Source of the DNA: Methanothrix soehngenii GP6
GTDB taxonomy: Archaea; Halobacteriota; Methanosarcinia; Methanotrichales; Methanotrichaceae
Reading direction: 5' to 3'
Length of the DNA: 64,000 nucleotides
Assembly: GCF_000204415.1 (NCBI RefSeq)
Contig: NC_015416.1
Coordinates: 2,418,001-2,482,000, forward strand
The notes beneath the pieces were generated by a model. The model was not told where the DNA came from and did no database searches. It saw only the letters and a list, made by a program, of their open reading frames with translations. Shown one piece after another: positions 17,923 through 27,508 of the stretch (the first letter of the stretch is position 1; every line of letters begins with the position of its first letter). The translations under genes were made by a program, and so were the position numbers.

Positions 17923-19773
17923 ATGACAAACGATGTTCGCAGCAAATCAATGGACCCTGCCTGCCAGGAGATGCTACGGGCTTGTGAGAAGTCCGGCCTG
18001 GAGACCGCCTGGGACAGACTGGAAAAACAGCAGCCTCAATGCGGTTTTGGCGAGCTGGGCATATGCTGCAGAAACTGTAACATGGGACCATGCCGAATTG
18101 ACCCATTTGGGGAGGGAGCAAGCAGGGGCGTTTGTGGGGCCACAGCAGACATAATAGTGGCGCGAAACCTCCTGAGAAGCATTGCCGCCGGGGCAGCAGC
18201 TCACTCCGACCACGGGAGGGATGTAGCCCATGCCTTCCAGCTCATCGTGGAGGGCAAAGCCCCCTCCTACTGCATCAAAGACCCAGAGAAGCTCGACCGG
18301 CTGATGAAAGAGTACGGCTTGGACAGCCCTGCCCTTCTCGCCGCAGCAATAATGAATGAGTTCGGCAAGCAGGACGGCCCCATCCAGTTCACCCGCCGGG
18401 TCCCTCCCCAGAGGCTCGAGCTGTGGAAGAAGCTGGGAATCGACCCCCGTGGCGTGGATAGAGAGATCGTGGAATGCATGCACCGAACCCACATCGGCGT
18501 GGACAACGACTATGTGAACCTCATACTGCACGGCCTCAGGACCAGCATCTCTGACGGCTGGGGAGGCTCCATGATCGCTACCGAGCTTCAGGACGTCATA
18601 TTCGGCACTCCTAAGCCCTTATTCTCTGAGGCCAACATGGGGGTCATAAAGCCCGATCAGGTCAACCTCATCGTGCACGGCCACGAGCCCCTGCTCTCGG
18701 AGATGATAGTTGCTGCTGCTTCCGATCCAGATATGATCGAGCTGGCAAGAAACGAAGGAGCGAAGGGGATCAACCTGGCCGGGATATGCTGCACTGCCAA
18801 TGAGCTGCTCATGCGCCAGGGAGTGCCAATGGCGGGCAACTTCCTCAGCCAGGAGCTGATAATGGCCACCGGCGCGGTGGAGGCGATGGTGGTGGATGTG
18901 CAGTGCATCATGCCCGCCCTGGGCCCCCTGGCCAGCTGCTTCCACACCAAGTTCATATCCACCTCGCCCAAAGCCAAGTTCCCCGGCGCGACCCACATGG
19001 AGTTCCATGAGGATACCGCTGGAGAGACGGCCAAAGAGATCGTGCGCACTGCAATCAAAAACTTCCGCAACCGCGATCCCTCCCGGGTCCAGATCCCCGA
19101 TATCAAGACCCGATGCATGGCCGGATTCTCGGTAGAGGCGATAGTCTCCGCTTTAGGAGGAAGCTTAGACCCGCTGATAGAGGCCATCAAGAGCGGAAGC
19201 ATCCGGGGCATAGGAGCTGTCGTGGGCTGCAACAATCCCAAGATCACTCAGGATTTCGGACATATCGGCATGGTACGGGAGTTGATCAAGAACAACGTCT
19301 TGGTCCTCACCACAGGCTGCAACGCCCAGGCCTGCGCCAAGGCTGGCCTCCTCCAGCCGGAAGCAGCAGAGAAGGCGGGCGACGGCCTGAAGGGAGTTTG
19401 CCAGGCCCTGGGAGTTCCCCCGGTCCTTCACATGGGCTCATGCGTGGATATCAGCCGCATTCTGGTCGCTGCCGCCGCCCTGGCCAATGCTCTGGGAGTG
19501 GACATAAGCGACCTGCCAGCAGCAGGGGCAGCTCCAGAATGGATGAGCGAGAAAGCGGTATCCATCGGCGCTTATGTGGTCAGTTCCGGGGTGTTCACGG
19601 TCCTCGGAACCGTTCCGCCGGTCATGGGAAGCAAAGCAGTGGCTGAGCTCTTAACCTCCGGCGCAAAGGACGTGGTGGGAGCATGCTTTGCCGTGGAGCC
19701 CGATCCGGTGAAAGCCGCCAGCCTGATGATTGAGCATATCGATAGCCAGCGCAGGAAGCTGGGCCTGGCGTGA
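17923..19773 (+). CDS. cooS: Anaerobic Ni-Fe carbon monoxide dehydrogenase catalytic subunit
   Basis: 616 residues, the monofunctional CooS type rather than CdhA of the acetyl-CoA decarbonylase complex. The N-terminal cysteines C40, C48, C49, C52, C57 and C71 fit clusters D and B. HSDHGRDVAHAF carries an active-site histidine. C-cluster segments VVGCNNPKIT, TTGCNAQACAKAG and MGSCVDISRI follow. It interconverts CO and CO2 with ferredoxin. The cooF-like gene overlaps its stop by four bases, so the electron partner is co-translated. In an acetate-splitting methanogen it may recover CO leaking from acetyl-CoA cleavage; this is inference. Confidence 0.95.
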   Translation: MTNDVRSKSMDPACQEMLRACEKSGLETAWDRLEKQQPQCGFGELGICCRNCNMGPCRIDPFGEGASRGVCGATADIIVARNLLRSIAAGAAAHSDHGRDVAHAFQLIVEGKAPSYCIKDPEKLDRLMKEYGLDSPALLAAAIMNEFGKQDGPIQFTRRVPPQRLELWKKLGIDPRGVDREIVECMHRTHIGVDNDYVNLILHGLRTSISDGWGGSMIATELQDVIFGTPKPLFSEANMGVIKPDQVNLIVHGHEPLLSEMIVAAASDPDMIELARNEGAKGINLAGICCTANELLMRQGVPMAGNFLSQELIMATGAVEAMVVDVQCIMPALGPLASCFHTKFISTSPKAKFPGATHMEFHEDTAGETAKEIVRTAIKNFRNRDPSRVQIPDIKTRCMAGFSVEAIVSALGGSLDPLIEAIKSGSIRGIGAVVGCNNPKITQDFGHIGMVRELIKNNVLVLTTGCNAQACAKAGLLQPEAAEKAGDGLKGVCQALGVPPVLHMGSCVDISRILVAAAALANALGVDISDLPAAGAAPEWMSEKAVSIGAYVVSSGVFTVLGTVPPVMGSKAVAELLTSGAKDVVGACFAVEPDPVKAASLMIEHIDSQRRKLGLA

Positions 19774-20297
19774 TTGCGATGAAGGAGAATAAGGAGATAT
19801 TCGTCCGCTTGGAGAGGTGCATGGGCTGCCGATCCTGCGAGATGGCCTGCGCGATTGAGCACTCCATCTCCAAGAACCTCATTTCTTCTATCTCGGAGAA
19901 GCCTGTGCCCGTTCGCCTGCTTTATGTGGAGAAGGCAGAGGGCAGGAATGTGCCCATGATCTGTCGGCACTGCCAGGATGCCCCCTGCGTTGCCGTCTGC
20001 CGCACCGGAGCCCTGGTTCAGGACTCGCTAAGCGGTGTGGTGGAACGCATTGAAGAGAACTGCATGGGCTGCTGGATGTGCGCCATGATCTGCCCCTACG
20101 GAGTTGTAGGCCGGAAGAAAGAGGTGAGAATGGCGGTTAAATGCGACCGCTGCAAGAGCCTGGAGGTTCCTGCCTGTGTGGCCGCATGCCCCACGGGTGC
20201 ATTGATCTATTCCACTCAGAGGGAGTTTGCGGAGATGATGAGAAAGGAGGCCGCAGCTCGCATAGCCCGCGAGGCCAGGGGGCTGGCCAAGGCATAA
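19770..20297 (+). CDS. cooF: CooF-like 4Fe-4S ferredoxin subunit
   Basis: 175 residues with four cysteine groups: CMGCRSCEMAC, CRHCQDAPCVAVC, CMGCWMCAMIC and CDRCKSLEVPACVAAC. This is the four-cluster pattern of DMSO-reductase-B/HycB/CooF electron-transfer subunits. The GTG start overlaps the cooS stop (GTGA); an ATG at 19779 is the alternative. It probably takes electrons from CooS. No energy-converting hydrogenase genes are nearby, so the final acceptor is unknown. A T-rich tract follows immediately. Confidence 0.9.
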   Translation: MIAMKENKEIFVRLERCMGCRSCEMACAIEHSISKNLISSISEKPVPVRLLYVEKAEGRNVPMICRHCQDAPCVAVCRTGALVQDSLSGVVERIEENCMGCWMCAMICPYGVVGRKKEVRMAVKCDRCKSLEVPACVAACPTGALIYSTQREFAEMMRKEAAARIAREARGLAKA

Positions 20298-20298
20298 A

Positions 20299-20311
20299 TT
20301 TTTTTATTTTT
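20299..20311 (+). terminator. T-rich terminator after cooSF
   Basis: A 13-base tract with 12 T residues begins two bases after the cooF stop codon. U-rich tracts are the known archaeal termination signal, recognised by the RNA polymerase and FttA. It separates cooSF from the convergent RHH gene. Confidence 0.6.
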
Positions 20312-20325
20312 GCATCTCTTATTCT

Positions 20326-20556
20326 TCATGGTTCCTCAGTTTTCTCCGTTGCGTGAAATCTCTTTTCATGTGCTGCAATGGCATCCATTACAAGATCTCT
20401 GTATGCGGAAGTGGGAGGTTTTTTCAGGCCGATTATTAGGAGATCCCTGACGACGTCGCTCTTGCTGCGGCCAGAGGCCAATATGCGCTTCTCGATAGCC
20501 TCTAGAACATCATCTTCCACTAGTACAGATAATTGTTTCACAAGATGATATAACAT
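20326..20556 (-). CDS. Ribbon-helix-helix (CopG-like) regulator
   Basis: 76 residues. The beta strand KQLSVLVEDDVLEAIEKRI and helices RSKSDVVRDLLIIGLKK fit a small RHH DNA-binding protein; the C-terminus is a charged helix. It is transcribed divergently from acs with 126 bases between the start codons. No toxin gene is attached, so a regulatory role is more likely than an antitoxin role. Control of itself or acs is a hypothesis from position. Confidence 0.7.
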   Translation of the reverse strand: MLYHLVKQLSVLVEDDVLEAIEKRILASGRSKSDVVRDLLIIGLKKPPTSAYRDLVMDAIAAHEKRFHATEKTEEP

Positions 20557-20652
20557 AATATTTGATTGATAAAGTTTTCGTGATGTCGCAGAAACGGCTG
20601 CAGATATGTTTCTTTTCGGATGATGGTTTGAAATAAGAGATGGAGCGAAATC

Positions 20653-20682
20653 CTAATATACCATAATAAGGTATGTTATAAT
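20653..20682 (+). promoter_or_regulatory. acs promoter with inverted repeat
   Basis: A TATA-like stretch CTAATATA (20653-20660) lies about 26 bases before the acs ATG, which predicts a nearly leaderless mRNA. It overlaps a 5-bp inverted repeat, ATACC (20658-20662) and GGTAT (20670-20674). The downstream sequence TATGTTATA recurs at the start of the divergent RHH gene (complement near 20547-20560). Confidence 0.4.
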
Positions 20683-22668
20683 ATGAAATCGGATACGGCA
20701 AAAACGGCTGTTCTCCAGGAAGAGACAAGGATTTTCAATACTCCGCAATGGATTATTGAGCACTCGAATTCGTATCAGTGGATGAAGAATAAGGGCTTCA
20801 AGACTGAGAATGAAATGCGCAAGTGGTGCTCGGACAATTACATAGAATTCTGGGATGAGATGGCCAGGACCTTCGTCGATTGGTTCAAGCCCTACACCCA
20901 GATTCTCGACGATTCCGAAAAGCCCCATTACAAGTGGTTTACTGGCGGCAAGGTCAATGTGGCCTACAATGCAGTTGACAGGCATGCCCACTCCGAGAAA
21001 CGCAACAAAGTAGCTTACTACTTCGTCGGCGAGCCCGTGGGCGATGCAAAAGCTATCACCTACTATCAGCTCTATAGAGAAGTCAACAGGCTGGCCAACG
21101 CCCTCAAGAGCGTGGGAGTAGAGAAGGGAGACCGAGTTGTTACGTACCTTCCTATGATTCCAGAGCAGCCCATCACCATGCTGGCATGCGCCAAGATCGG
21201 AGCTATTCATACACTGGTGTTCTCTGGATTCTCCTCAGGCGGCTTGGCCAGCAGGGTCAACGATGCCGAGGCCAAGGTCGTCGTCACTGCCGACGGCTTC
21301 TACAGGCGCGGAAAACCCCTGCCCCTCAAGCCTAATGTCGATGAGGCCTTGAAGAACTCACCCTCCGTTAAGAAGGTGATAGTAGTCAAGAGGACAGGAG
21401 TCTCTGTGCCCATGACTGAGGGCCGAGATGTCTATTATGACGATTTCGTAGCTGGCCAGTCCACCAAGTGTGAAACCGTCCCGCTTGATCCGGAGGATAG
21501 GCTGTTCATTCTGTACACCTCCGGCACAACCGGCAAGCCCAAAGGTATTGAGCACGCTCACGGCGGATATGCTGTTGGTGCAGCCCAGACAACCTCATGG
21601 GTGCTGGATGTCCACGATGATGACGTCTACTGGTGCACGGCTGATGCAGGCTGGATCACCGGACACTCCTACGTGATCTACGGTCCGCTGATCCTGGGTG
21701 CCTCCAGCATCCTGTACGAAGGCTCTCCCGACTTCCCGGATCTGGGCCGCTGGTGGTCCATCATTGAGGAGTATGGCGTCTCTGTATTCTACAGCGCACC
21801 CACCGCTGTAAGGATGTTTATGAAATCCGGTGAGGAATTCGTCAAGAAGTACGACCTGTCCAGCATCAGAATTCTGGCATCGGTAGGCGAGCCGCTTAAT
21901 CCAGAGGCCTACATGTGGTTCAGAAAGAACATAGGCTCCGACCAGGCACCTATCATGGATACCTGGTGGCAGACCGAGACAGGATGCCATGTCGTTGCAC
22001 CGCTGGCCATGACACCTGAGAAGCCGGGTTCTGTCTGCTTTCCGCTGCCCGGCATGAACACCGATATCTACGACGAGGATGCCAACTCGGTCCCACTGGG
22101 CTACGGGGGCAATATCGTCCAAACGGCCCCCTGGCCGTCCATGCTCCGCGCCTTCTTCAGAGATGAGATCAGGTACAAGAAGGAGTACTGGGATATGTAC
22201 TGGCAGGTCAAGCCCGGCACATACCTGGCAGGAGACAAGGCCACCCGTGACAAAGACGGATACTGGTGGATCCAGGGCAGAATAGATGATGTGCTTAAGG
22301 TAGCAGGACATAGAATATCCAACGCTGAGGTTGAGTCCGCTGCAGTATCTCATCCCAAGGTCGCAGAGGCCGCTGTTATCGGTGAGCCCGATGAGGTCAA
22401 GGGCGAGAAGATCGTTGCATTCATTATTCTCAAGGAAGGAGTGGTTGAGGAGGAGTCGCTCAAGAAGGATATCTCCACTCACGTAAGGAAGGTCCTGGGC
22501 CCGGTTGCTTATCCAGACAAGGTCTATTTCGTCAAGGATGTGCCCAAGACCAGGTCCGGCAAGATCATGCGCCGCGTCATCAAGGCCAAGGCGCTGGGCA
22601 AGGATACCGGTGATGTATCAGCACTATCCAATCCGGAGGCGGTAAGCAGCATACCACAGATAAATTAG
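20683..22668 (+). CDS. acs: Acetyl-CoA synthetase (AMP-forming)
   Basis: 661 residues, full length. It activates acetate with ATP and CoA to acetyl-CoA, AMP and PPi, the high-affinity acetate entry used by Methanothrix in place of acetate kinase. Motifs: the P-loop [11 protein letters not shown] (about 277-287), [12 protein letters not shown], the adenylate-binding TWWQTETG, the hinge region [15 protein letters not shown], and the C-terminal [11 protein letters not shown] with the regulatory/catalytic lysine. It is divergent from an RHH gene and ends at a T-rich tract. The genus often carries several acs copies; only one is seen here. Confidence 0.96.
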   Translation: MKSDTAKTAVLQEETRIFNTPQWIIEHSNSYQWMKNKGFKTENEMRKWCSDNYIEFWDEMARTFVDWFKPYTQILDDSEKPHYKWFTGGKVNVAYNAVDRHAHSEKRNKVAYYFVGEPVGDAKAITYYQLYREVNRLANALKSVGVEKGDRVVTYLPMIPEQPITMLACAKIGAIHTLVFSGFSSGGLASRVNDAEAKVVVTADGFYRRGKPLPLKPNVDEALKNSPSVKKVIVVKRTGVSVPMTEGRDVYYDDFVAGQSTKCETVPLDPEDRLFILYTSGTTGKPKGIEHAHGGYAVGAAQTTSWVLDVHDDDVYWCTADAGWITGHSYVIYGPLILGASSILYEGSPDFPDLGRWWSIIEEYGVSVFYSAPTAVRMFMKSGEEFVKKYDLSSIRILASVGEPLNPEAYMWFRKNIGSDQAPIMDTWWQTETGCHVVAPLAMTPEKPGSVCFPLPGMNTDIYDEDANSVPLGYGGNIVQTAPWPSMLRAFFRDEIRYKKEYWDMYWQVKPGTYLAGDKATRDKDGYWWIQGRIDDVLKVAGHRISNAEVESAAVSHPKVAEAAVIGEPDEVKGEKIVAFIILKEGVVEEESLKKDISTHVRKVLGPVAYPDKVYFVKDVPKTRSGKIMRRVIKAKALGKDTGDVSALSNPEAVSSIPQIN

Positions 22669-22685
22669 CCAGAAACCATACCTCC

Positions 22686-22692
22686 TTTTTTT
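22686..22692 (+). terminator. T-tract after acs
   Basis: Seven consecutive T residues begin 18 bases after the acs stop, in the convergent gap before the GvpD/KaiC-like gene. A likely U-tract termination site for acs. Confidence 0.45.
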
Positions 22693-22751
22693 CGCCGCTG
22701 AAACGAGCCTTTTCCATGAAATCCTGCAATAACTGGACTTGCTCCGCCCAC

Positions 22752-24131
22752 CTATACAATGGGCGTCAGGCTGATCCTATTCCTGTCCTCCAAAATCATA
22801 TTGTAGGGCTCAGTCCTGGGTATGACCCCATAGAGGCAGAGCCCTCCGTTCAGCTCATTTACCAGGAAATAGGTGTCTGCGGTGTGAATGGCCATGTTCA
22901 TGCTCTCCTGGCCGCTCTTTACCACCAGCACATTGATGTCGTTGGTCTCCTTCCAGTTTCTGATCATCAGGTTGGTCAGATTCAGCGATTCCTTGTAGCC
23001 GAAGGAGAACTCAATGGAGTCCAGGCCGATTATGTTCAGAATGGGACGGCCAGTCCTTTCTCGCAATGCATCCCACTTCTCCAGCAGATCCTTTCCCCAG
23101 GCCCTGGCGTCATCCCCCTCCGGCTGGGAGACGATAACATTGGTGGGCACAAAGATGTCCCTTGAACTGAGCTGATAGCCGATGCTGGGGAGGATGAACA
23201 CTCCCCGGCCGTTCTTGATGGCATTTGAGGCCAAGGCGGTCAGCATCTGATAATACCTTTTGCCCACTCCATGATTAATCTCCAAGACGTTGCACGAGCC
23301 GTACTTCAGACCGCCGGTGACGATATCCAGGTCGGGGATGCCGGTAGATATTCGGTCTTCAGAAGGATCGGGAACCCTCACCCCATCGCTGACGATTCGC
23401 GCATCATTATGTTCCCGATAGGGCTCAAAAAACCTGAACCGGCCATTGTGCAATGTGACAGTGTAGGTCTTCTGATTGATCTTGACCCCGCGCAGCTTTT
23501 CTAATTTGATCTGCCGGACGTAGCGGTTCCTCATGTTCCCTCCGGCGTGGCCGGGCAGATTGAACTGCTCCATGGTCACCACCCCATCGACGATGTAATC
23601 CAGGGGCATAACATCAGCGAACTCGGAGACGAAAACGAGGTGAGTGTCCAGATCACGGGCAAACTCACAGATGTTCTGCTCGAAGCTGTGCTGAGAGGTG
23701 CCTATCAAGTGGGAGGTGTAGTTGAGGACTGCATCCCAGCTGTCGATGATGATCATGGGATTGTCCATCTCCTCCGTCTCCTCGAAGAAGAGCCGAAAGA
23801 AGTCCATGACCGCATAATAGTTGGATAGATCCTTGCTCGTCTTATTCAGGCTACCCAAGAGCTTGGTTTGAGTGGCATTGACCACGTTCCTGGGCATGAG
23901 GACCTTCTCGATCCAGGGATTTGTGGCATAGAGCCGCGCTGGATCCACTCGAGTGGATATGTATATTCCGTTTCTCTCTTCGCATAGGCTGCTCATGATC
24001 TCCAGGGCGAGGGTGGTCTTGCCCGTCCCCGGCATGCCCTTGATGAGAAGCGTCTGGCCTTTATCGACATGAAAGAATTCTTTGACCTCCTTAGGTATGG
24101 AGGGCTGCTCATTGCTTTGCATATAATTCAT
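22752..24131 (-). CDS. RecA-superfamily ATPase, GvpD/KaiC-like
   Basis: 459 residues. The first half has Walker A GMPGTGKTT (32-40), a Walker B-like stretch MIIIDSWDAVL, and resembles KaiC/GvpD P-loop ATPases. The second half (from about residue 235: STGIPDLDIVTGGLKYGS) is a second RecA-like domain whose P-loop is degenerate (NHGVGKRYYQ). GvpD in haloarchaea is a regulatory ATPase for gas vesicle genes; no gas-vesicle genes occur here, so a general signalling ATPase is more likely. It lies six bases downstream of a winged-helix gene and is probably its partner. Confidence 0.75.
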   Translation of the reverse strand: MNYMQSNEQPSIPKEVKEFFHVDKGQTLLIKGMPGTGKTTLALEIMSSLCEERNGIYISTRVDPARLYATNPWIEKVLMPRNVVNATQTKLLGSLNKTSKDLSNYYAVMDFFRLFFEETEEMDNPMIIIDSWDAVLNYTSHLIGTSQHSFEQNICEFARDLDTHLVFVSEFADVMPLDYIVDGVVTMEQFNLPGHAGGNMRNRYVRQIKLEKLRGVKINQKTYTVTLHNGRFRFFEPYREHNDARIVSDGVRVPDPSEDRISTGIPDLDIVTGGLKYGSCNVLEINHGVGKRYYQMLTALASNAIKNGRGVFILPSIGYQLSSRDIFVPTNVIVSQPEGDDARAWGKDLLEKWDALRERTGRPILNIIGLDSIEFSFGYKESLNLTNLMIRNWKETNDINVLVVKSGQESMNMAIHTADTYFLVNELNGGLCLYGVIPRTEPYNMILEDRNRISLTPIV

Positions 24132-24137
24132 CCTCCA

Positions 24138-24512
24138 TCAACTCTCTGTGGTATCACATTCGCATCTCTTGGCGCGCTTCAACAGTTTGCATATCTGTTC
24201 CGTTTTGACCCGAAATGAGAAATAGATAGTCTCGTCCTCGCCGTTATGAAAATCTATGTCCATCATGGGAAATGCCTCCGCATTCATCGCCCCTTCCTTC
24301 CTTTCCCCATGCCTCGCGCTCGTGTTTCTCGTCCTCCAGAGCTTTGAAGGTCCCACCTCCACGAACTCGACCTCCCCCTCAGAGCTGAGCATAGAGAGAT
24401 ACTTAATCACTGTAGTCTTGCTGACCCTTGCCTTTTTGGCCACATCAACCGTGGTCAGGCCCACCTCAGACTCCCCTATGACTTCCAGGATTCTCTCCTT
24501 GTATGAGGCCAT
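24138..24512 (-). CDS. Winged-helix regulator paired with the GvpD/KaiC-like ATPase
   Basis: 124 residues. An N-terminal HTH (VGLTTVDVAKKARVSKTTVIKYLSMLSSEGEVEFVEVG) is followed by a linker and a short beta-rich tail ending with CECDTTES. The last codon is six bases from the ATPase start, so the two form an operon. The DNA-binding protein may be controlled by the ATPase; the sequence does not show the signal. Confidence 0.7.
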   Translation of the reverse strand: MASYKERILEVIGESEVGLTTVDVAKKARVSKTTVIKYLSMLSSEGEVEFVEVGPSKLWRTRNTSARHGERKEGAMNAEAFPMMDIDFHNGEDETIYFSFRVKTEQICKLLKRAKRCECDTTES

Positions 24513-24720
24513 TTAGTGCCACCATCTCTTTGTATGACCAAATTCCTGCGAAGTAGTTACCATTTCAGATCACGCATGTTTATCCTGTATCATGATATTT
24601 CAATTTTTCATAGCCATTTAAGTGAGAGACATTCTTGTGGAAATCAGAAACAATTATATGCCGATCTGTCAACCCAGAAAGATATGCGGATCAATCCATC
24701 ATCAGATCTGCAGGAGCCAT

Positions 24721-25341
24721 ATGGCTGAGGAATGCAAAAAAATCGAATGTGACTATGCGAATCAGGGGTATCTGGATCCCTGGCCGCCGGTTCGAGGCGA
24801 ATATCGGTTAGGCGACCCCAGAGCAGGAGTGGCGGTGGTCACTTTAGCCAGCGTCTTCAACCCCAGGGGTACAGCCATATCCGGACCCTGCAAGACTGAG
24901 AACCTGGGATTGGAGAAGATAGTGGCCAATGTGATCAGCAACAGCAACATAAGGTTTCTCATCGTCTGCGGAGTGGAGTCGAAGGGCCATCTGCCAGGAA
25001 ATACTCTGCTCGCTCTCCATAAAAATGGAATCGATGAGAAAGGGAGGATAATCGGATCGAAGGGAGCGATACCCTTCATTCAGAACCTCTCCGTTCAGGC
25101 CGTCGAGCGTTTTCAGCGGCAGGTGGAGCTTATAGACAGGATTGGCCTGGAGGACATGAAAGAGATTGAAAAGCTAGTCTCCCAATACAATCACCTCGCA
25201 ATGCCTTTTCCAGAGGAGCCCTACCAGGTGATCAAGAGAAAGGCGGCCCGTCAGGAGATGTTATCAGGCGATAGCGATCTAACATTTGGAGCGGGAGTCA
25301 GCATGGACACGGCCATATGGCTGGTTGCTTCCGAGGGATGA
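24721..25341 (+). CDS. mtxA: MtrA-like corrinoid protein (MtxA type)
   Basis: 206 residues from ATG 24721, preceded by AGGAG (an upstream in-frame ATG at 24622 would add 33 unrelated residues). It resembles tetrahydromethanopterin S-methyltransferase subunit A: DPWPPVRGEYRLGDP, SGPCKTENLGLEKIVANVIS, FLIVCGVESKGHLPGNTLLAL with the likely cobalt-coordinating histidine in KGHLPG, and AIPFIQNLSVQAVERFQRQ. MtrA of the Mtr complex has a C-terminal membrane helix. This protein has none, so it is a soluble paralogue. The MtrH-like gene follows within four bases. Confidence 0.82.
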   Translation: MAEECKKIECDYANQGYLDPWPPVRGEYRLGDPRAGVAVVTLASVFNPRGTAISGPCKTENLGLEKIVANVISNSNIRFLIVCGVESKGHLPGNTLLALHKNGIDEKGRIIGSKGAIPFIQNLSVQAVERFQRQVELIDRIGLEDMKEIEKLVSQYNHLAMPFPEEPYQVIKRKAARQEMLSGDSDLTFGAGVSMDTAIWLVASEG

Positions 25342-25345
25342 GATC

Positions 25346-26269
25346 ATGTTCCGGTTTAAGAATGAGCAGACCATAGTGAATGTGGCCGGGGTAAGGTTCG
25401 GAGGCCAGCCCGGAGAGCTGCCAACCGTCCTTTGCGGCACCATCTTCTATCAGGGGCACAGGATTGTGGAGGATGATGAGCGAGGAATATTCGATCGGGC
25501 CGCAGCGGAGAGGCTAGTTCTGCGCCAATCTGAGCTTTCCAGTGAGACCGGTTGCCCTTTTGTCCTACATATCTATGCCCGGACCGTTTCCGCCCTGCAG
25601 AAGTATCTGGATTTTGCGGAAGAGGTCTGGTCGGGGCCGTTTATCGTCGACTCGGCAGAGAGGAGCACTCGCTCTTTAGCCCTATCGCTGCTCTCGGAAT
25701 TGGGGTATGCAGACAAAGCCATATATAACAGCATAAGCATTGCCACAGATGATGCCGAGGCCCGGGCCTTGCTGGAGAATGAGGTTGACAGCGCCATCAT
25801 CCTCGCTTACAATCCCGGTGAGCCGGGAGTGGAAGGAGCCATGCGGATCTTGGAGAATGGTGGCCTGGTGAGAGACGAGGGGCTGATACCCCTGTCAAAG
25901 AGGCTTGGGATCAGCAACATTCTCATCGATCCAGGGGTGGTGCCGATGGGCAGCGGAGCGGGGTCCTCTCTGCGCTTCTCGGTGGTTGCCAAATCACGCC
26001 TCGGACTGCCTGTTGGCTCGGGAATTCATAATGCAGTCAGCTCCTGGCAGTGGCTCAAGGATAGGATGAAGAGCAACCGAAGCTGCTGCGATGCCGCAGC
26101 TGCCTGCATGCAGCTTGCCATGGGAGGCGACTTTCTCCTCTATGGACCCATTGAGAGCGGCGAGGTCATCTTTCCGGCAGCGGCCATGGCCGATATTCTG
26201 GTGGCAGAGGCGGTAAGGGATCTGGAGGTCTATCCCGAGGCCACCCATCCCATCTTCCGCCTGGTTTAG
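25346..26269 (+). CDS. mtxH: MtrH-like methyltransferase (MtxH type)
   Basis: 307 residues from ATG 25346, four bases after the mtxA stop. It resembles MtrH, the methyl-H4MPT:corrinoid methyltransferase with a TIM-barrel pterin-binding fold: TVLCGTIFYQGHRIVEDDERGIFD, FIVDSAERSTRSLAL, SAIILAYNP and LIDPGVVPMGSGAGSSLRF. With MtxA it should move a methyl group between a tetrahydropterin and a corrinoid outside the membrane Mtr complex. The rest of the mtr operon is not in the window. The partner coenzyme and physiological role are inferred. Confidence 0.82.
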   Translation: MFRFKNEQTIVNVAGVRFGGQPGELPTVLCGTIFYQGHRIVEDDERGIFDRAAAERLVLRQSELSSETGCPFVLHIYARTVSALQKYLDFAEEVWSGPFIVDSAERSTRSLALSLLSELGYADKAIYNSISIATDDAEARALLENEVDSAIILAYNPGEPGVEGAMRILENGGLVRDEGLIPLSKRLGISNILIDPGVVPMGSGAGSSLRFSVVAKSRLGLPVGSGIHNAVSSWQWLKDRMKSNRSCCDAAAACMQLAMGGDFLLYGPIESGEVIFPAAAMADILVAEAVRDLEVYPEATHPIFRLV

Positions 26270-26323
26270 TTTCAGCTGGGATCTTCTGGAAAGGATTTAT
26301 ACCCAAAAGGAGAAGTCTTGGGC

Positions 26324-27508
26324 ATGTATCTGTCTCGCGATGAAGAGGCCATATACCGGGGAGATCGGGGGGAGACCCTCCGGCGGATGATGGAGATCCT
26401 GGTCGCCCTGGGCGACATTTATGGGGCAGAGAGGCTCGTGCCTGTGAGATCGGTGCAGATCGCCGGGGTCTCCTACAAGAATATCGGGGACGCTGGCCTG
26501 GAATGGATATCCGATCTTGAGGGCCAGGTGGTCGTTCCCAGCATTCTCAATCCTGCCGGGATGGACCTTTTTCGCTACAAAGAGATGGGAATCAGCGAGG
26601 AATTTGCCTCTAAGCAGCGGGAGACGATAGAGGCTTACCGCCGGCTGGGTGTGATCATCGACTGCACCTGCACTCCATATCAGATCTATGATAGTCTGGC
26701 CGAACGGGGAGACCACCTGGCCTGGAGCGAGTCCTCAGCGGTCTGTTATGCCAACTCGGTTATTGGCGCCCGGACCAATCGGGAGGGAGGACCATCTGCC
26801 TTGGCTGCTGCCTTGATCGGCAAGACCGCTTTATATGGCTACCATCTGGATCACAACCGGCAGCCCAGCCATGTCATCGAGGCGAAAGCGGAACTTGAGG
26901 GCTCTGACTATGGTGCTCTTGGATTTCTGGTTGGCAAAGAGGTCGGGGATGGAGTTCCCCTCTTCCGTCTTCGCTCTTCTCCCACTAAAGACGAGCTAAA
27001 GGCCCTGGGGGCAGCGATGGCTGCCAGCGGCTCAGTGGCCCTTTATTATGTGGATGGCGTCACGCCCAAGCCGCCCGAGCCTACCGCAAATTATGATGGA
27101 TGCGAGAGGATCAGCATCGAGTGGGAAGAGATCGAGGCGGTCTATGATGAGCACGGGGGAGACGATGCCGATATAGTGGCCCTGGGTTGCCCTCACTGCT
27201 CTGGAGAAGAGCTGGAGAGGATAGCCGATCTCCTGGCCGGGCAGAAGGTGAAAAAAGAGATGTGGGTCTGCACCGCCCGGAAGATCAAGGATGCCTGCCC
27301 CGATCTGGTTGCCAGGATCGAATCATCCGGAGCCAGGGTTTTTTGCGATACCTGTATGGTGGTTTCGCCCGCAACAGAAGGATTTGAAAAGATGATGGTC
27401 AACTCCGGCAAGGCCCTGGTATACCTGCCCGGGCTGGGGGGGGTGGATGCTACCTTCGGCAGCCTGGAGGAGTGCATCGATGTTGCTTTGGGGAGGAAGA
27501 GATCGTGA
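26324..27508 (+). CDS. Phosphomevalonate dehydratase large subunit (AcnX, DUF521)
   Basis: 394 residues from ATG 26324 (a TTG at 26318 is possible). Aconitase-X large subunit: DCTCTPYQ (about residue 110), GCPHCSGEEL (about 288) and FCDTCMVVSP (about 340) supply the Fe-S cysteines, and WSESSAVCYANSVIGARTNREGG is the family signature. In archaea the enzyme dehydrates 5-phosphomevalonate to trans-anhydromevalonate 5-phosphate in isoprenoid synthesis. The small subunit overlaps its stop by four bases. Confidence 0.9.
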   Translation: MYLSRDEEAIYRGDRGETLRRMMEILVALGDIYGAERLVPVRSVQIAGVSYKNIGDAGLEWISDLEGQVVVPSILNPAGMDLFRYKEMGISEEFASKQRETIEAYRRLGVIIDCTCTPYQIYDSLAERGDHLAWSESSAVCYANSVIGARTNREGGPSALAAALIGKTALYGYHLDHNRQPSHVIEAKAELEGSDYGALGFLVGKEVGDGVPLFRLRSSPTKDELKALGAAMAASGSVALYYVDGVTPKPPEPTANYDGCERISIEWEEIEAVYDEHGGDDADIVALGCPHCSGEELERIADLLAGQKVKKEMWVCTARKIKDACPDLVARIESSGARVFCDTCMVVSPATEGFEKMMVNSGKALVYLPGLGGVDATFGSLEECIDVALGRKRS

